20,764 bases of DNA from Chloroflexia bacterium (GCA_013698285.1 JACCVE010000532.1:1-20764); one strand, 5' to 3'. Positions 7,877 to 16,090 are shown, counted from the first letter of the stretch. Notes: generated by a model not told the origin, from the sequence alone. Translations and numbers: made by a program.

Positions 7877-9219
7877 CTTGGGCAGGGGACGGGACGGCGC
7901 CAGTTCCGGTCGGGCGCCCCGCTGACCTGATCCGGACGCTCTACGACGCGGCCCTGGCCGCCGTCCAGCCAGACACGTGCGTGGCGCGGACGCTGGTCCG
8001 GGACCGGAGTGGACTGTGGTTGGGCGGCCGTTCCTGGCCGGTCACCGGGCGAGTCTGGGTGGTCGGGGCGGGGAAGGCGGCGACCGGCATGGCCCGGGCC
8101 GTGGAAGCCGTCTGCGGTGACCTCGTCACCGGTGGACTGGTCATCACCAAAGATGGGCACGCGTCGCCCCCATTGCCAGCTACGGTGCGCGTGGTCGAAG
8201 CATCCCACCCGTTGCCGGACGCCCGGGGTATCGCGGCCACCGCCGAGGTGCTCGCGATGCTCGCTTCGTCGGGACCGGCCGACGTCGTCGTGGCGGTGAT
8301 CTCCGGCGGCGGTTCGGCGCTGTTGGAGGCGCCGGTCGATGGAGTGTCGATCGAGGACCTGGTGACGACGACCGATCTCTTGCTCCGGGCCGGGGCGCCG
8401 ATCGAGGCCCTGAACCAAGTGCGGCGGCCGTTGAGCCGGGTCAAGGGCGGTGGTCTGCGCCGGGCGGCTGGGCCGGCTACCACATTGACATTGGTCCTCT
8501 CGGACGTGATCGGCAACGACCCCGACACCATCGCCAGTGGCCCGACCGTGGTGGCCGCCGCCCCGCCCTCCGCCGCACTGGAAACGCTGGCGCGGTATGG
8601 CGTGCTGGGTCGGGTCCCGGTCGCCGTGTTGAGTGCACTGGAGCGCCGTATCGACGAATCAGGCGGGCGAGACAGGGGATCCGACTCGGGACTGGGACCT
8701 GCCGCGTACGTGGTGATCGGGGACAACGACGCGGCGTTGGACGCGGCGACCGGGACGGCACGAGCGGCGGGCCACCGGGTCGAAACTATCTGGCGAGGCC
8801 GGTCGGGAGAAGCGGGCGACCTCGCTCGGGAGTGGGTTGCCGCCTGTCACTCGGCGCCTGTCGATGTGGATCTCCTGATCGGTGGTGGCGAGGCGACGGT
8901 CACCGTGCGAGGCGATGGGGTCGGGGGCCGCAACACGGAGTTCGCCGTCGCGGCCGCCCTCGCGATGGAGGAACATGGCCCGGCCGGCTGGACGATCGCG
9001 AGCCTGGCCACCGATGGCCAGGACGGGCCGACGGGAGTCGCCGGTGGGATCGTCGACGGCCAGACGGTGGCCCGCGCGGTCGCCGCCGGGGTCGATGTCC
9101 GGGCCGCGCTGGCCACGAACGACACGCTGCGTGTCCTTGAGGCGGCGGGTGGCACCGTCGCACCCGGTCCGACCGGGACCAACGTCAACGATCTCTACGC
9201 CGGCGTGAGGGTCCGTTGA
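7873..9219 (+). CDS. Glycerate 2-kinase, GckA/MOFRL family
   Basis: Phosphorylates D-glycerate to 2-phosphoglycerate, linking glyoxylate/serine or tartrate breakdown to glycolysis. It is 448 aa from GTG 7873, which overlaps the rluD TGA in a GTGA arrangement. The frame is open for another 435 nt upstream, but that part is rluD read out of phase. Visible: VVGAGKAATGMARAVE with the conserved lysine at 68; SGGGSALLEAP near 144-153; NQVRRPLSRVKGGGL; SDVIGNDPDTIASGPT; and in the C-terminal MOFRL domain IGGGEATVTVRGDGVGGRNTE (in two parts), DGQDGPTGVAGGIVDG and the closing GPTGTNVNDLY. Placement next to lspA and rluD looks like genome packing rather than shared function. Confidence 0.93.
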   Translation: MTWAGDGTAPVPVGRPADLIRTLYDAALAAVQPDTCVARTLVRDRSGLWLGGRSWPVTGRVWVVGAGKAATGMARAVEAVCGDLVTGGLVITKDGHASPPLPATVRVVEASHPLPDARGIAATAEVLAMLASSGPADVVVAVISGGGSALLEAPVDGVSIEDLVTTTDLLLRAGAPIEALNQVRRPLSRVKGGGLRRAAGPATTLTLVLSDVIGNDPDTIASGPTVVAAAPPSAALETLARYGVLGRVPVAVLSALERRIDESGGRDRGSDSGLGPAAYVVIGDNDAALDAATGTARAAGHRVETIWRGRSGEAGDLAREWVAACHSAPVDVDLLIGGGEATVTVRGDGVGGRNTEFAVAAALAMEEHGPAGWTIASLATDGQDGPTGVAGGIVDGQTVARAVAAGVDVRAALATNDTLRVLEAAGGTVAPGPTGTNVNDLYAGVRVR

Positions 9220-9301
9220 GCCCCACCTGCCCACCATCACCTCACCACGGATCGTGAGGAACCGAACGTGCGACGTGACGGGGACGACGACACGATCGGC
9301 T

Positions 9302-9306
9302 GGAGG
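9302..9306 (+). promoter_or_regulatory. Ribosome binding site of the nucleoside hydrolase gene
   Basis: GGAGG ends 5 nt before ATG 9312. The alternative GTG at 9306 overlaps this site, so ATG 9312 is preferred. Confidence 0.65.
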
Positions 9307-9311
9307 TGCGG

Positions 9312-10250
9312 ATGACCGACGGGACGATCCCGGTGATCCTCGACGTGGACCCGGGTGTGGACGACGCGGTGGCGCTGGCGGCGGCCCTCGGCGAACCATC
9401 CCTATCGATCGAGGCAATCACGACCCTGGCCGGCAATGTCGGGGTGGAGATGACCACCGCCAACACGCTGGCGATCCTGGACTGGCTCGGGGCACCCGAG
9501 ATCCCTGTACACCGGGGCGCCAGCCGTCCCCTGATTCGGACCCCGCACGACGCGACCTACTTCCACGGTTCAGACGGTCTCGGTGAGAGTGGCTTCGCGG
9601 TCTCTACCCGTGCCCTGGCGGCCGATCGGGGTCCGGCGGCCATCGTCCGCCACGCCATGGCCCGGCCGGGGCAGATCACCCTGGTCTGTCTCGGCCCGCT
9701 GACCAACCTGGCCATCGCTCTCAATGTGGTGCCCTGGCTGCCGGAGCTCCTCCGCTCGGTGGTCGTGATGGGGGGAGCATTCGAGCGGGGCGGCAATGTG
9801 ACGCCGTTCGCCGAGTTCAACGTCTTCGCCGATCCCGAGGCGGCCGCCCAGGTCTTCGGGGCGCCGTTCCCAGACATCACCGTGGTCGGGCTCGACGTGA
9901 CCGAGCGCGTGGCGATCGACCGGCCGGGATGGGAGCGTTTGCGGGATTCCCGGGGCGGAGCGGCCGAACTCGTCTACCGGATGGCACGTCGCTCGTTCGC
10001 CGAGCGGGGGGTGGAGGTCTTCGCCCTCCACGATCCGCTGGCGGTCGCGGTCGCGGCCCGGCCCGACCTGGTGACGACCACCGGGGGACGGGTCGATGTC
10101 GCCCTGGGCGAGGCCGAGCGAGGCAAGACCACGCTCCGAGTCGGGGGCGAGACCAAGGTCGCGCTCGAGGTCAACGTCACGGCCTTCGGTGAATGGTTCC
10201 AGGCGGCGTTGGGGCTCGACGACACGGTCACCCGGGCAGCGCCGGTCTGA
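9312..10250 (+). CDS. Inosine-uridine preferring nucleoside hydrolase family protein
   Basis: Hydrolyses the N-glycosidic bond of ribonucleosides to base and ribose using a bound calcium ion; some relatives instead act on pyrimidines or nicotinate riboside. It is 312 aa from ATG 9312. The calcium site DVDPGVDDA is at residues 11-19, then GNVGVEMTTANTLAIL, HGSDGLGESG from 85, CLGPLTNLAIAL, VVMGGAFERGGNVTPFAEFN with the substrate-binding Glu168 and Asn170, DPEAA, and the active-site HDPLA with His240 and Asp241. All key residues are present, so activity is expected; specificity is open. It follows the glycerate kinase by 92 nt and may share its transcript. Confidence 0.93.
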   Translation: MTDGTIPVILDVDPGVDDAVALAAALGEPSLSIEAITTLAGNVGVEMTTANTLAILDWLGAPEIPVHRGASRPLIRTPHDATYFHGSDGLGESGFAVSTRALAADRGPAAIVRHAMARPGQITLVCLGPLTNLAIALNVVPWLPELLRSVVVMGGAFERGGNVTPFAEFNVFADPEAAAQVFGAPFPDITVVGLDVTERVAIDRPGWERLRDSRGGAAELVYRMARRSFAERGVEVFALHDPLAVAVAARPDLVTTTGGRVDVALGEAERGKTTLRVGGETKVALEVNVTAFGEWFQAALGLDDTVTRAAPV

Positions 10251-10413
10251 CCAGAGCGGCAACATTCAGCGCACCAAGGCGAATAGGGGATGACGGGGCC
10301 TGTTCAAGACGACGAGATCGTGGTATTCCACGGAGGAGCGGAGTCCTCGCCGGCCGCGGATGAACGGGTTGGTGGCGTGGGGAGCCCCACGTCGTGGGAT
10401 GAGGGAGTGCGCC

Positions 10414-11001
10414 ATGGCCGACGACCGTCTGCTGATGGAGGAGTCTTCGCTCCAGGACCGGGACCTGCTGCAACGCTTGAGCCTCTACTTCGATGCGTTG
10501 GATTCACGTCTGCGGCAGGGGCAGGGGTGGTTCATCTTCAACGCCCGGGGGGGACGCTCCGGCCGGATCATGGCCTTCATCCAGGAGCGAGTACTGACGG
10601 TCGGGGACGATGTCTCGTCCTGCATCATGCCTTGGAAGGAATTCGCCCTGTCAGCCTACGTGCGGGAGGTCGGATTGCCCGAGTTGGCCCCGGCCGTGGA
10701 CGGCAATTCCCGGGTTCGCCACGAGTACGACCTGGCGAGCCAGATCACCCGTGGCACGCAGGCCCAAATGCTGAATGCCGACCTGCTCGTCCTCTCCGGC
10801 CTGCGTCCGACCCACCGTCACGAGGCGCTCGTCCTCGACGAGACCCTGGAAGGGCGGTACCGGCAGCGGCTGGCCACGATCGTGCTGGTGCCGGACCAAC
10901 CGCAGGCATTAGAGGCCGAGTTCCGCTCGGTCGATCCCAGCCGGGCCTATTGGGACAGGCTCTTCCACCGGATGTACGAGACGAGTCTGATCGCGGTCTG
11001 A
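10414..11001 (+). CDS. Unrecognised protein, resembles a DnaC/IstB-type AAA+ ATPase that lost its nucleotide site
   Basis: 195 aa from ATG 10414, preceded by GAGGGAG at 10401-10407 with 6-nt spacing; the longer reading from GTG 10360 lacks such a site. No family is certain. By eye it follows the layout of helicase-loader/IstB ATPases: an aliphatic strand and loop WFIFNARGGRSGRIMAFIQE where Walker A should be (Lys-Thr replaced by Ser-Gly); a second strand DDVSSCIMPWKEFALSAYV; ADLLVLSGLRPTHRHEALVL where Walker B has DD (here SG); GRYRQRLATIVLVPDQPQAL at the sensor-1 place; and WDRLFHRMYETS at the end. If right, it is a non-catalytic paralogue, perhaps a scaffold or regulator. Composition and codon use match the neighbours, so it looks maintained rather than decaying. 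A plain lineage-specific hypothetical remains possible. Confidence 0.8.
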   Translation: MADDRLLMEESSLQDRDLLQRLSLYFDALDSRLRQGQGWFIFNARGGRSGRIMAFIQERVLTVGDDVSSCIMPWKEFALSAYVREVGLPELAPAVDGNSRVRHEYDLASQITRGTQAQMLNADLLVLSGLRPTHRHEALVLDETLEGRYRQRLATIVLVPDQPQALEAEFRSVDPSRAYWDRLFHRMYETSLIAV

Positions 11002-11036
11002 TCGTTACGGTGTAGTTGATGGGGAGAACTTGACGG

Positions 11037-11753
11037 ATGCGAGAGAACAGATGGGTGGGAACGGGGCGGACCGTCGTGGTGGCGGTCGCGATGCTCATGA
11101 TCGCCGCGTTGGCCGGCGGGGGCACGCTCGCTCGGCAAGGTGCGACGCCGACAGTTCCGGCGGACGTCCCGGCGGCGTCGGAATGCATCGTGGAACCCCT
11201 CGAAGCGGGCGATCTCTTGCCATTGCTCACCTCGAACTCCGGCGGTGACGACCTCCTGGCACGGGAGCCGGTCGCCGAGGCGTCATTGCCGACCGGACCC
11301 GAGGCGACCGCCGAGGAAACGGCCGGGATCACCGCGTCCGTCCGGCAACTCGTGGCCTGCGCGAACGCGCGTGACCCGTTCCGGATCGTGGCCCTGCTGT
11401 CCCCGGACTTCCAAGTCGCCCTGGCGGGCGCCGTCCTCGGGTTGCAATCCCAGATCGAGGGAGACGACCCGGAAGCCGATGTCCAGGCGACCCTGGAAGA
11501 GCGCTTCCCGGTCCCGATCAATGTCGAGGACGTCGATGCCGAGCAGCAGGTGGCGATGATCCCGATTCGGGATGCCCGGCTCCTGACCGACGGCCGGGTC
11601 GGTGCCATCCTCGAACCGGTGGTCGAGGGTGTCGACGCGCCGGTCGCCTTCTTCGTGACCTTCGTGCTGAGCGAGGACACCTGGCTGATCGATGACGTCT
11701 CCGTCATCGCGAGCCAGGGGTCCGGTACGCCGGAGGCGACGCCGGGGAGTTGA
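11037..11753 (+). CDS. Secreted NTF2/SnoaL-like protein of unknown role
   Basis: 238 aa from ATG 11037, with GGGGAG at 11021-11026 about 10 nt upstream. The N-terminus is a signal peptide: basic start (RENRWVGTGR), hydrophobic core at residues 12-26, and a possible cleavage after Ala-Leu-Ala at 24-26. No lipobox cysteine is present. A disordered linker rich in Ala, Pro, Thr and Glu follows, then about residues 95-230 with ASVRQLVACANARDPFRIVA and LLSPDFQVAL and a C-terminal strand pattern ending DTWLIDDVSVI, typical of an NTF2-like cone fold. Two cysteines (51 and 110) could form an exported disulfide. Function is not inferable; such proteins are common as lineage families in Thermomicrobia-like genomes (inference). 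Confidence 0.85.
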   Translation: MRENRWVGTGRTVVVAVAMLMIAALAGGGTLARQGATPTVPADVPAASECIVEPLEAGDLLPLLTSNSGGDDLLAREPVAEASLPTGPEATAEETAGITASVRQLVACANARDPFRIVALLSPDFQVALAGAVLGLQSQIEGDDPEADVQATLEERFPVPINVEDVDAEQQVAMIPIRDARLLTDGRVGAILEPVVEGVDAPVAFFVTFVLSEDTWLIDDVSVIASQGSGTPEATPGS

Positions 11754-11818
11754 CGGGACGGGGCCCATCGATCTCGGAGGCGAGGACAGGTCGGCCCGGC
11801 CGGTCCCGCTCGGGTGCC

Positions 11819-12814
11819 CTACGAGGAGCGACTGAGGACGAAGTCGGCGTAGTCAGAGAGCATCCCGGCGACGTCCCGGCGGTGGAGCGGCATGATCTCC
11901 GCTTTCGCCCGTGCCACGTGCCGTTCGGCCTCATCGGACGCTTCGTCGAGGGCGCCCGAGGCCCGGATGCGTGTCACGAGGCGGTCGATCGCCGCGGCGT
12001 CGTTTTCGTTCCCCGCGATCACGTCCTCCAGGGCCTGCCGATCGGAGGCACCCGGCGACAGGGCCTCGGCGAAGATCATCGTCGGGAGGGTGACCACGCC
12101 CTCGCGCAGGTCATTGCCAGCGGGCTTGCCGAGGACATCTTCGCTGGCGCGGAAATCGAGCACGTCATCGATGATCTGGTAGGCCAGGCCGATGTGCATC
12201 CCGAACGCCCGAAGCCGGCCCAGCCCGTCGTCGTCCGCTTCACCGAGGTAGGCACCCATCTCGGCCGCGCCCGCGAACAGGGATGCCGTCTTGCCATAGA
12301 TGCGTCGTTGGTACTCGTCCCGGGTCTGATCGAGCCGGTGGGCGTCGAACATCTCCCGGAGCTGCCCATCGCAGATGTCGCCGAGGGTCGAGGCGAAGAT
12401 GGAGACGATCCGCGGGATCTCCGTCTCGGCGGCGAGGATCGCCGATTGGGCAAAGAGATAATCTCCGACCAGGATCACCGCGCCCGAGCTGAGGGACGAG
12501 TTCAGGGTCGGCTGGCCCCGGCGGAGGGCCGCGTGGTCGATGCTGTCGTCGTGGATCAGCGACGCGATGTGCAGGAGTTCGACACCCGCGGCGGCCGGGA
12601 CGACCCTATCCATCGACGGGCAGAACGCGCGGTTAGCGAGGATGAGCAAGAGGGGTCGGAGGCGCTTGCCGCGGGCGGCGACGATGTCGCCGAGCAGCGA
12701 GGCCACGAGCGGATAGTCTACCGACCCGGCCCGGATGACCCGCTCGTCGACGCGGCCGAGGTCATCGGCGACGCAATCGAAGACACCCTGGATGTCGCGC
12801 ACGGAGGACGTCAC
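11819..12814 (-). CDS. Long-chain polyprenyl diphosphate synthase (trans-isoprenyl type)
   Basis: Condenses isopentenyl diphosphate units to a long all-trans polyprenyl diphosphate, the side chain of menaquinone or precursor of polyprenyl carriers. It is 331 aa from GTG 12814. Visible: GKRLRP at 49-54; the first Asp-rich motif DDSID at 89-93; the second DDVLD at 216-220; and GKPAGNDLREG from 229. The residues 4 and 5 places before the first motif are Ser and Ala, small ones, which in this family permits long products, so octaprenyl or longer is more likely than farnesyl or geranylgeranyl. A near-consensus promoter lies upstream at 12882-12911. It diverges from a gene pair ending in a polyprenyl-phosphate sugar transferase, which may use a related lipid. 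Confidence 0.94.
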   Translation of the reverse strand: MTSSVRDIQGVFDCVADDLGRVDERVIRAGSVDYPLVASLLGDIVAARGKRLRPLLLILANRAFCPSMDRVVPAAAGVELLHIASLIHDDSIDHAALRRGQPTLNSSLSSGAVILVGDYLFAQSAILAAETEIPRIVSIFASTLGDICDGQLREMFDAHRLDQTRDEYQRRIYGKTASLFAGAAEMGAYLGEADDDGLGRLRAFGMHIGLAYQIIDDVLDFRASEDVLGKPAGNDLREGVVTLPTMIFAEALSPGASDRQALEDVIAGNENDAAAIDRLVTRIRASGALDEASDEAERHVARAKAEIMPLHRRDVAGMLSDYADFVLSRSS

Positions 12815-12881
12815 GCGGTCAGTTCCAAACGGCTAGCGACCGCTCCGGCGACCGATTGTGAAAATCGGTACGGACTCCCGG

Positions 12882-12911
12882 ATTATCCGCGTCGCCGAGC
12901 GACCCTGTCAA
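12882..12911 (-). promoter_or_regulatory. Sigma-70-type promoter of the polyprenyl synthase gene
   Basis: On the minus strand a perfect TTGACA (12911-12906), an 18-nt spacer and GATAAT (12887-12882). The expected start near 12875 leaves a leader of about 60 nt before GTG 12814. It is one of the cleanest promoters in the window. Confidence 0.72.
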
Positions 12912-12938
12912 TCACGACGGTGTCCCGCCGACACCGTA

Positions 12939-12947
12939 TGCTACACT
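12939..12947 (+). promoter_or_regulatory. Possible extended -10 for the DUF4015 gene
   Basis: TGCTACACT at 12939-12947 fits an extended -10 (TGnTAnnnT) about 130 nt upstream of ATG 13079, facing away from the polyprenyl synthase promoter. No good -35 accompanies it. Confidence 0.35.
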
Positions 12948-13078
12948 CGGGCACGTTCGCCCAGCAATCCGCCCCGTACGTGGTTCCGATGTCGCGACAT
13001 CGTCACGGCCACGCTTGAGAACCTCGCTGGACGATTCGCCCCCCCGAATTTTCGCGGTACGACGATGGGCAGCCTGTG

Positions 13079-14968
13079 ATGTCAGCCGATCCCCAGGCGG
13101 CGAACGATACGGTCTTGTCGCGGACGCCCGCGTCCGAGCGGCCGTTGGCGAGGCGGGAGACCGTCCGGACCCCGGGTGGCGCCCGTGGCGTCCGGCCTCC
13201 CCGGTCCAGGCCGTGGGACGCGATCAGCTGGTGGTACAGCGCGCTGATCGTGGTGCCGTTACTCATCGTCACGGCGTCGGTGGTGCTCCGGAGCGCCGAG
13301 GGTGAGAAGCGGGCGAGGGTGCTCGTGATGGACGAGTACACCGGCGCCGTCCTCCCCAATGCCAATGTGTCCTTGGGAGCCGCGACGGGCACGACCGACA
13401 GCATGGGACTAGTCCGGCTGGCTCGATCGGGTGAGGCCATGCCACTGTCCGCCTCGATGGCCGGGTACACGGCGGCGAATGCCGATGTGACCGGATCGGG
13501 CGATGGAATGATCCGGGTCGTCCTCCGGCCAGCCTACGTCGATGGCACATTGCGCGACGAGGTGAGTGGGCAGCCGATCTCCGGCGCGAAGGTCTCGGTG
13601 GCTAGCACCGGCCAAGCCACCTCCACGGCTGAGGATGGCAGCTTCCGGTTGGAAGGCGTCGCCCCGGGGTCAGTAGTGTCCATCGATGCCGGTGATCACG
13701 GTGTGGTCGAGCAAACGGTCGGCCAGCAGACCGCGATGACCGTGTCGATGCGCAAGACGATCGTGGTCGGCCAGATCCTCGCGACCGGAGGGACACCGCT
13801 CGAAGGCGCGGTCGTCCATGCTGGGACGGTGACGGCCGTGACGGACGCGGAAGGCCGCTACCGGCTCACCGGTGCGGGTGACGCCGCCGAGGTCCTGGTC
13901 TCCGCCTCCGGGTACGGCGACGTGACGGCACCGATCGCCGCCGACCGGGTCGTCAACGCGACCCTGGAGCAGACGGTGATCAGGGCACTGTACGCCAACC
14001 AGTTCACGTTGTCCGACCCGGTGAAGGTCGCCAGCTTGATCGAGCAGATCGACACGACGGCCGCCAACGCCCTGGTCGTCGATGTCAAGCAAGACTCTAT
14101 CTACTATGACAGCCAGGTGCCGTTCTTCCGGCAGATCGACGACGACTTCGACGGGATGATCGCCCCGCTCTACGACCCCGCCGAATTGCTCGCCCAACTG
14201 CGGGAACATGACATCTACACCATCGCCCGGATGGTGGTGTTCAAGGACCCGATCGTCGCCGAGGCGCGGCCCGACCTCGCGGTCGGCGACGACGTGACCG
14301 GTGGCTCCTGGCGAGACTACAACGACGCGGCCTGGGTCAACGCCTTCAATGAAGAGTTGTGGGACGCGAATATCGAGCTGGCGTTGGAGCTGGGCGGCCT
14401 CGGCTTCGACGAAGTCCAGTACGATTACGTCCGCTTCCCCTCCGATGGCGATCTGACCACCGCCAACTTCGGACCCGACTACAGCCAAGGAGCCCGTGAG
14501 GGTGCGATCACCGGGTTTTTCGAGCGCAGTTCTGAGCGAATTCGACCGACCGGAGTCAAACTGGCCGCCGACCTCTTCGCGATGATCGCGCTCCAGGACA
14601 ACGACCAGGGCATCGGCCAGCGTCTGGTCCAGATCGCGCCGCTGGTCGATTACATCTGCTTGATGATCTACCCGTCGCACTACGTCGAGGGCAACATCGA
14701 CTCGGCCGATGGCCACCCCAACAACTTCCCGTACGAGACCGTCCTCGAGACACTCCAACGCGGCGAGGAATTGATCCCGGGTACGGCGGCCAAGCAGCGG
14801 CCGTGGTTGCAAGACTTCTCGCAGGCGGACGAGACGCGCCGCGAGTACACGGCCGACGATGTCGCGGCCCAGATCCGGGCGACCGAAGAATTCGGGGCGA
14901 GCGGCTGGTTGTTGTGGAACGCGGCCAATGTCTATTCGGTCGAGGCGTTCCCCGATTCGTCGACGTAG
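13079..14968 (+). CDS. Membrane-anchored DUF4015 (putative glycoside hydrolase) protein with carboxypeptidase-regulatory-like repeats
   Basis: 629 aa from ATG 13079 (GTG 13076 adjacent). A basic cytoplasmic tail (1-50) precedes one membrane helix at about 52-70, so the rest is outside. Three CarboxypepD_reg-like beta-sandwich repeats follow (about 79-156, 157-228, 229-300), each with a G-x-V/A-x(n)-DxxGxxRL-type core such as AEDGSFRLEGVAPG and DAEGRYRLTG. The C-terminal 330 residues match DUF4015, a TIM-barrel predicted hydrolase: NALVVDVKQDSIYYDS, HDIYTIARMVVFKDP, GFDEVQYDYVRFPSDG (Asp444, Glu445 and Asp449 are catalytic candidates), CLMIYPSHYVEG, RPWLQDF and GWLLWNAANVYS. The substrate is unknown; a surface polysaccharide is likely. 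It shares a transcript with the next gene (12-nt gap). Confidence 0.9.
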   Translation: MSADPQAANDTVLSRTPASERPLARRETVRTPGGARGVRPPRSRPWDAISWWYSALIVVPLLIVTASVVLRSAEGEKRARVLVMDEYTGAVLPNANVSLGAATGTTDSMGLVRLARSGEAMPLSASMAGYTAANADVTGSGDGMIRVVLRPAYVDGTLRDEVSGQPISGAKVSVASTGQATSTAEDGSFRLEGVAPGSVVSIDAGDHGVVEQTVGQQTAMTVSMRKTIVVGQILATGGTPLEGAVVHAGTVTAVTDAEGRYRLTGAGDAAEVLVSASGYGDVTAPIAADRVVNATLEQTVIRALYANQFTLSDPVKVASLIEQIDTTAANALVVDVKQDSIYYDSQVPFFRQIDDDFDGMIAPLYDPAELLAQLREHDIYTIARMVVFKDPIVAEARPDLAVGDDVTGGSWRDYNDAAWVNAFNEELWDANIELALELGGLGFDEVQYDYVRFPSDGDLTTANFGPDYSQGAREGAITGFFERSSERIRPTGVKLAADLFAMIALQDNDQGIGQRLVQIAPLVDYICLMIYPSHYVEGNIDSADGHPNNFPYETVLETLQRGEELIPGTAAKQRPWLQDFSQADETRREYTADDVAAQIRATEEFGASGWLLWNAANVYSVEAFPDSST

Positions 14969-14980
14969 GCTGCTCATCTC

Positions 14981-15967
14981 ATGGCCAAAACGTCATCCCC
15001 GGTTCGGACCCGTCGCGGCATAGGCCGGGCACGGCTCGGCCTCCCCACCACGAATCCCGCCGCCGTGGATGGCGCCGCGGGGAGCGTGCCCGCCTTCCAG
15101 CTTGTTCCGGTGCTGCGTGCCCTGCGACCGGTGCAGTGGATCAAGAATGGGGTGGTCCTGGCGGCGCTCGTCTTCGACCGGCGATTCTTCGAGATCGACC
15201 GGCTGTTGCTCGCCGCGGCCGCCGTGGTGGCGTTTTGCCTCGTCGCCAGCTCGATGTACCTGATCAACGACGTCCGGGATGTCGAGGGCGACCGGATGCA
15301 CCCCCGCAAGCGGTTTCGGCCGATCGCCGCTGGCGAGGTCGCGCCGCGTTTCGCGCTCGGGCTGTCGGCCCTCCTGATGGTCTCCAGCTTGGCGCTGAGC
15401 TTCGCGATCACGTGGCAGTTCGGGCTCGTGATCGCGGCCTACGGCGCGTTGATGGTCGCCTACTCCGGTGGCCTGAAGCGGATGGTGATCCTCGACGTCT
15501 TCGCCATCGCGGCCGGGTTCGTCCTGCGGGCGGCTGGCGGGGCGGTGGCCATCGGTGTCCCGATCTCACCGTGGCTCTACGTCTGCACGATGCTAGCGGC
15601 CCTGTTGATCGGGTTCGGCAAACGCCGCCATGAATTGGGCCTGCTGGGCGAGCATGCCGCCGCCCACCGCGCCAACCTGGATGCCTACTCCATCCCGCTC
15701 CTGGACCAGTTCATCGCCATCGTCGCCGCCTCGACCGTCATGGCCTACGCGCTGTACACGTTCGACGCGGCCGCGGTGCCGGACAACCAGACGATGATGC
15801 TGACACTGCCGTTCGTCATCTATGGCGTGTTCCGCTACCTGTATCTGATCTACCGGCGCCACCTCGGCGGCAGTCCGGAATCGTTGATGTTCGTCGATCG
15901 CCCGCTCCTGGCCAGCGTCATCGGCTGGGCGGCGTCGAGCGCGGTGATCCTCTACCTCTGGTCCTGA
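14981..15967 (+). CDS. UbiA-superfamily prenyltransferase, decaprenyl-phosphate phosphoribosyltransferase type
   Basis: Predicted to transfer phosphoribose from PRPP to a polyprenyl phosphate, the first step toward polyprenyl-phosphate-arabinose in mycobacteria. It is 328 aa from ATG 14981. Marks: LRPVQWIKNGVVLAALVF at the first helix; the metal-binding block N96-D97-x2-D100-x3-D104 with HPRKRFRPIAAG after it; YSGGLKRMVILDVFAIAAG as the second Asp region; FVLRAAGGAVAIG; and GKRRHELG. The RPIAAG and GKRxxEL blocks favour this subgroup over the menaquinone (MenA) or heme (CtaB) types. About eight or nine hydrophobic segments, membrane protein. A 35-residue polar N-terminal stretch precedes the family homology. 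Nearby polyprenyl synthase and surface hydrolase genes fit envelope glycan work. Confidence 0.9.
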   Translation: MAKTSSPVRTRRGIGRARLGLPTTNPAAVDGAAGSVPAFQLVPVLRALRPVQWIKNGVVLAALVFDRRFFEIDRLLLAAAAVVAFCLVASSMYLINDVRDVEGDRMHPRKRFRPIAAGEVAPRFALGLSALLMVSSLALSFAITWQFGLVIAAYGALMVAYSGGLKRMVILDVFAIAAGFVLRAAGGAVAIGVPISPWLYVCTMLAALLIGFGKRRHELGLLGEHAAAHRANLDAYSIPLLDQFIAIVAASTVMAYALYTFDAAAVPDNQTMMLTLPFVIYGVFRYLYLIYRRHLGGSPESLMFVDRPLLASVIGWAASSAVILYLWS

Positions 15968-16025
15968 CGGCGACGACGGCCACATCGAGTCGCACCGCCG
16001 GCCGCCGATCCCGCCCTCGTCGCTC

Positions 16026-16070
16026 GACCACGAGACCGTCCCCCCACTTCGGGAGGACGGTCTCGTGGTC
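16026..16070 (+). terminator. Strong hairpin after the UbiA gene
   Basis: A perfect 16-bp inverted repeat: GACCACGAGACCGTCC (16026-16041) with its complement at 16055-16070. CCC/GGG pairing inside leaves a short ACTTC loop, and CGCTC/GAGCG extends it outside. No T-run follows. It separates the UbiA gene from the hsp20 promoter and is probably a terminator, though a U-poor one. Confidence 0.65.
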
Positions 16071-16090
16071 GGAGAGCGATCGGCATTGGG

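Noticed and set aside
10377..10390. Small hairpin GTGGG/CCCAC upstream of the DnaC-like gene
   Set aside because: Five pairs only, expected by chance at this GC; no evidence for a regulatory role.
11754..11818. Terminator between the convergent NTF2-like and polyprenyl synthase genes
   Set aside because: CGGGAC and GTCCCG can pair, but the arms are short and far apart; not convincing in this GC-rich gap.
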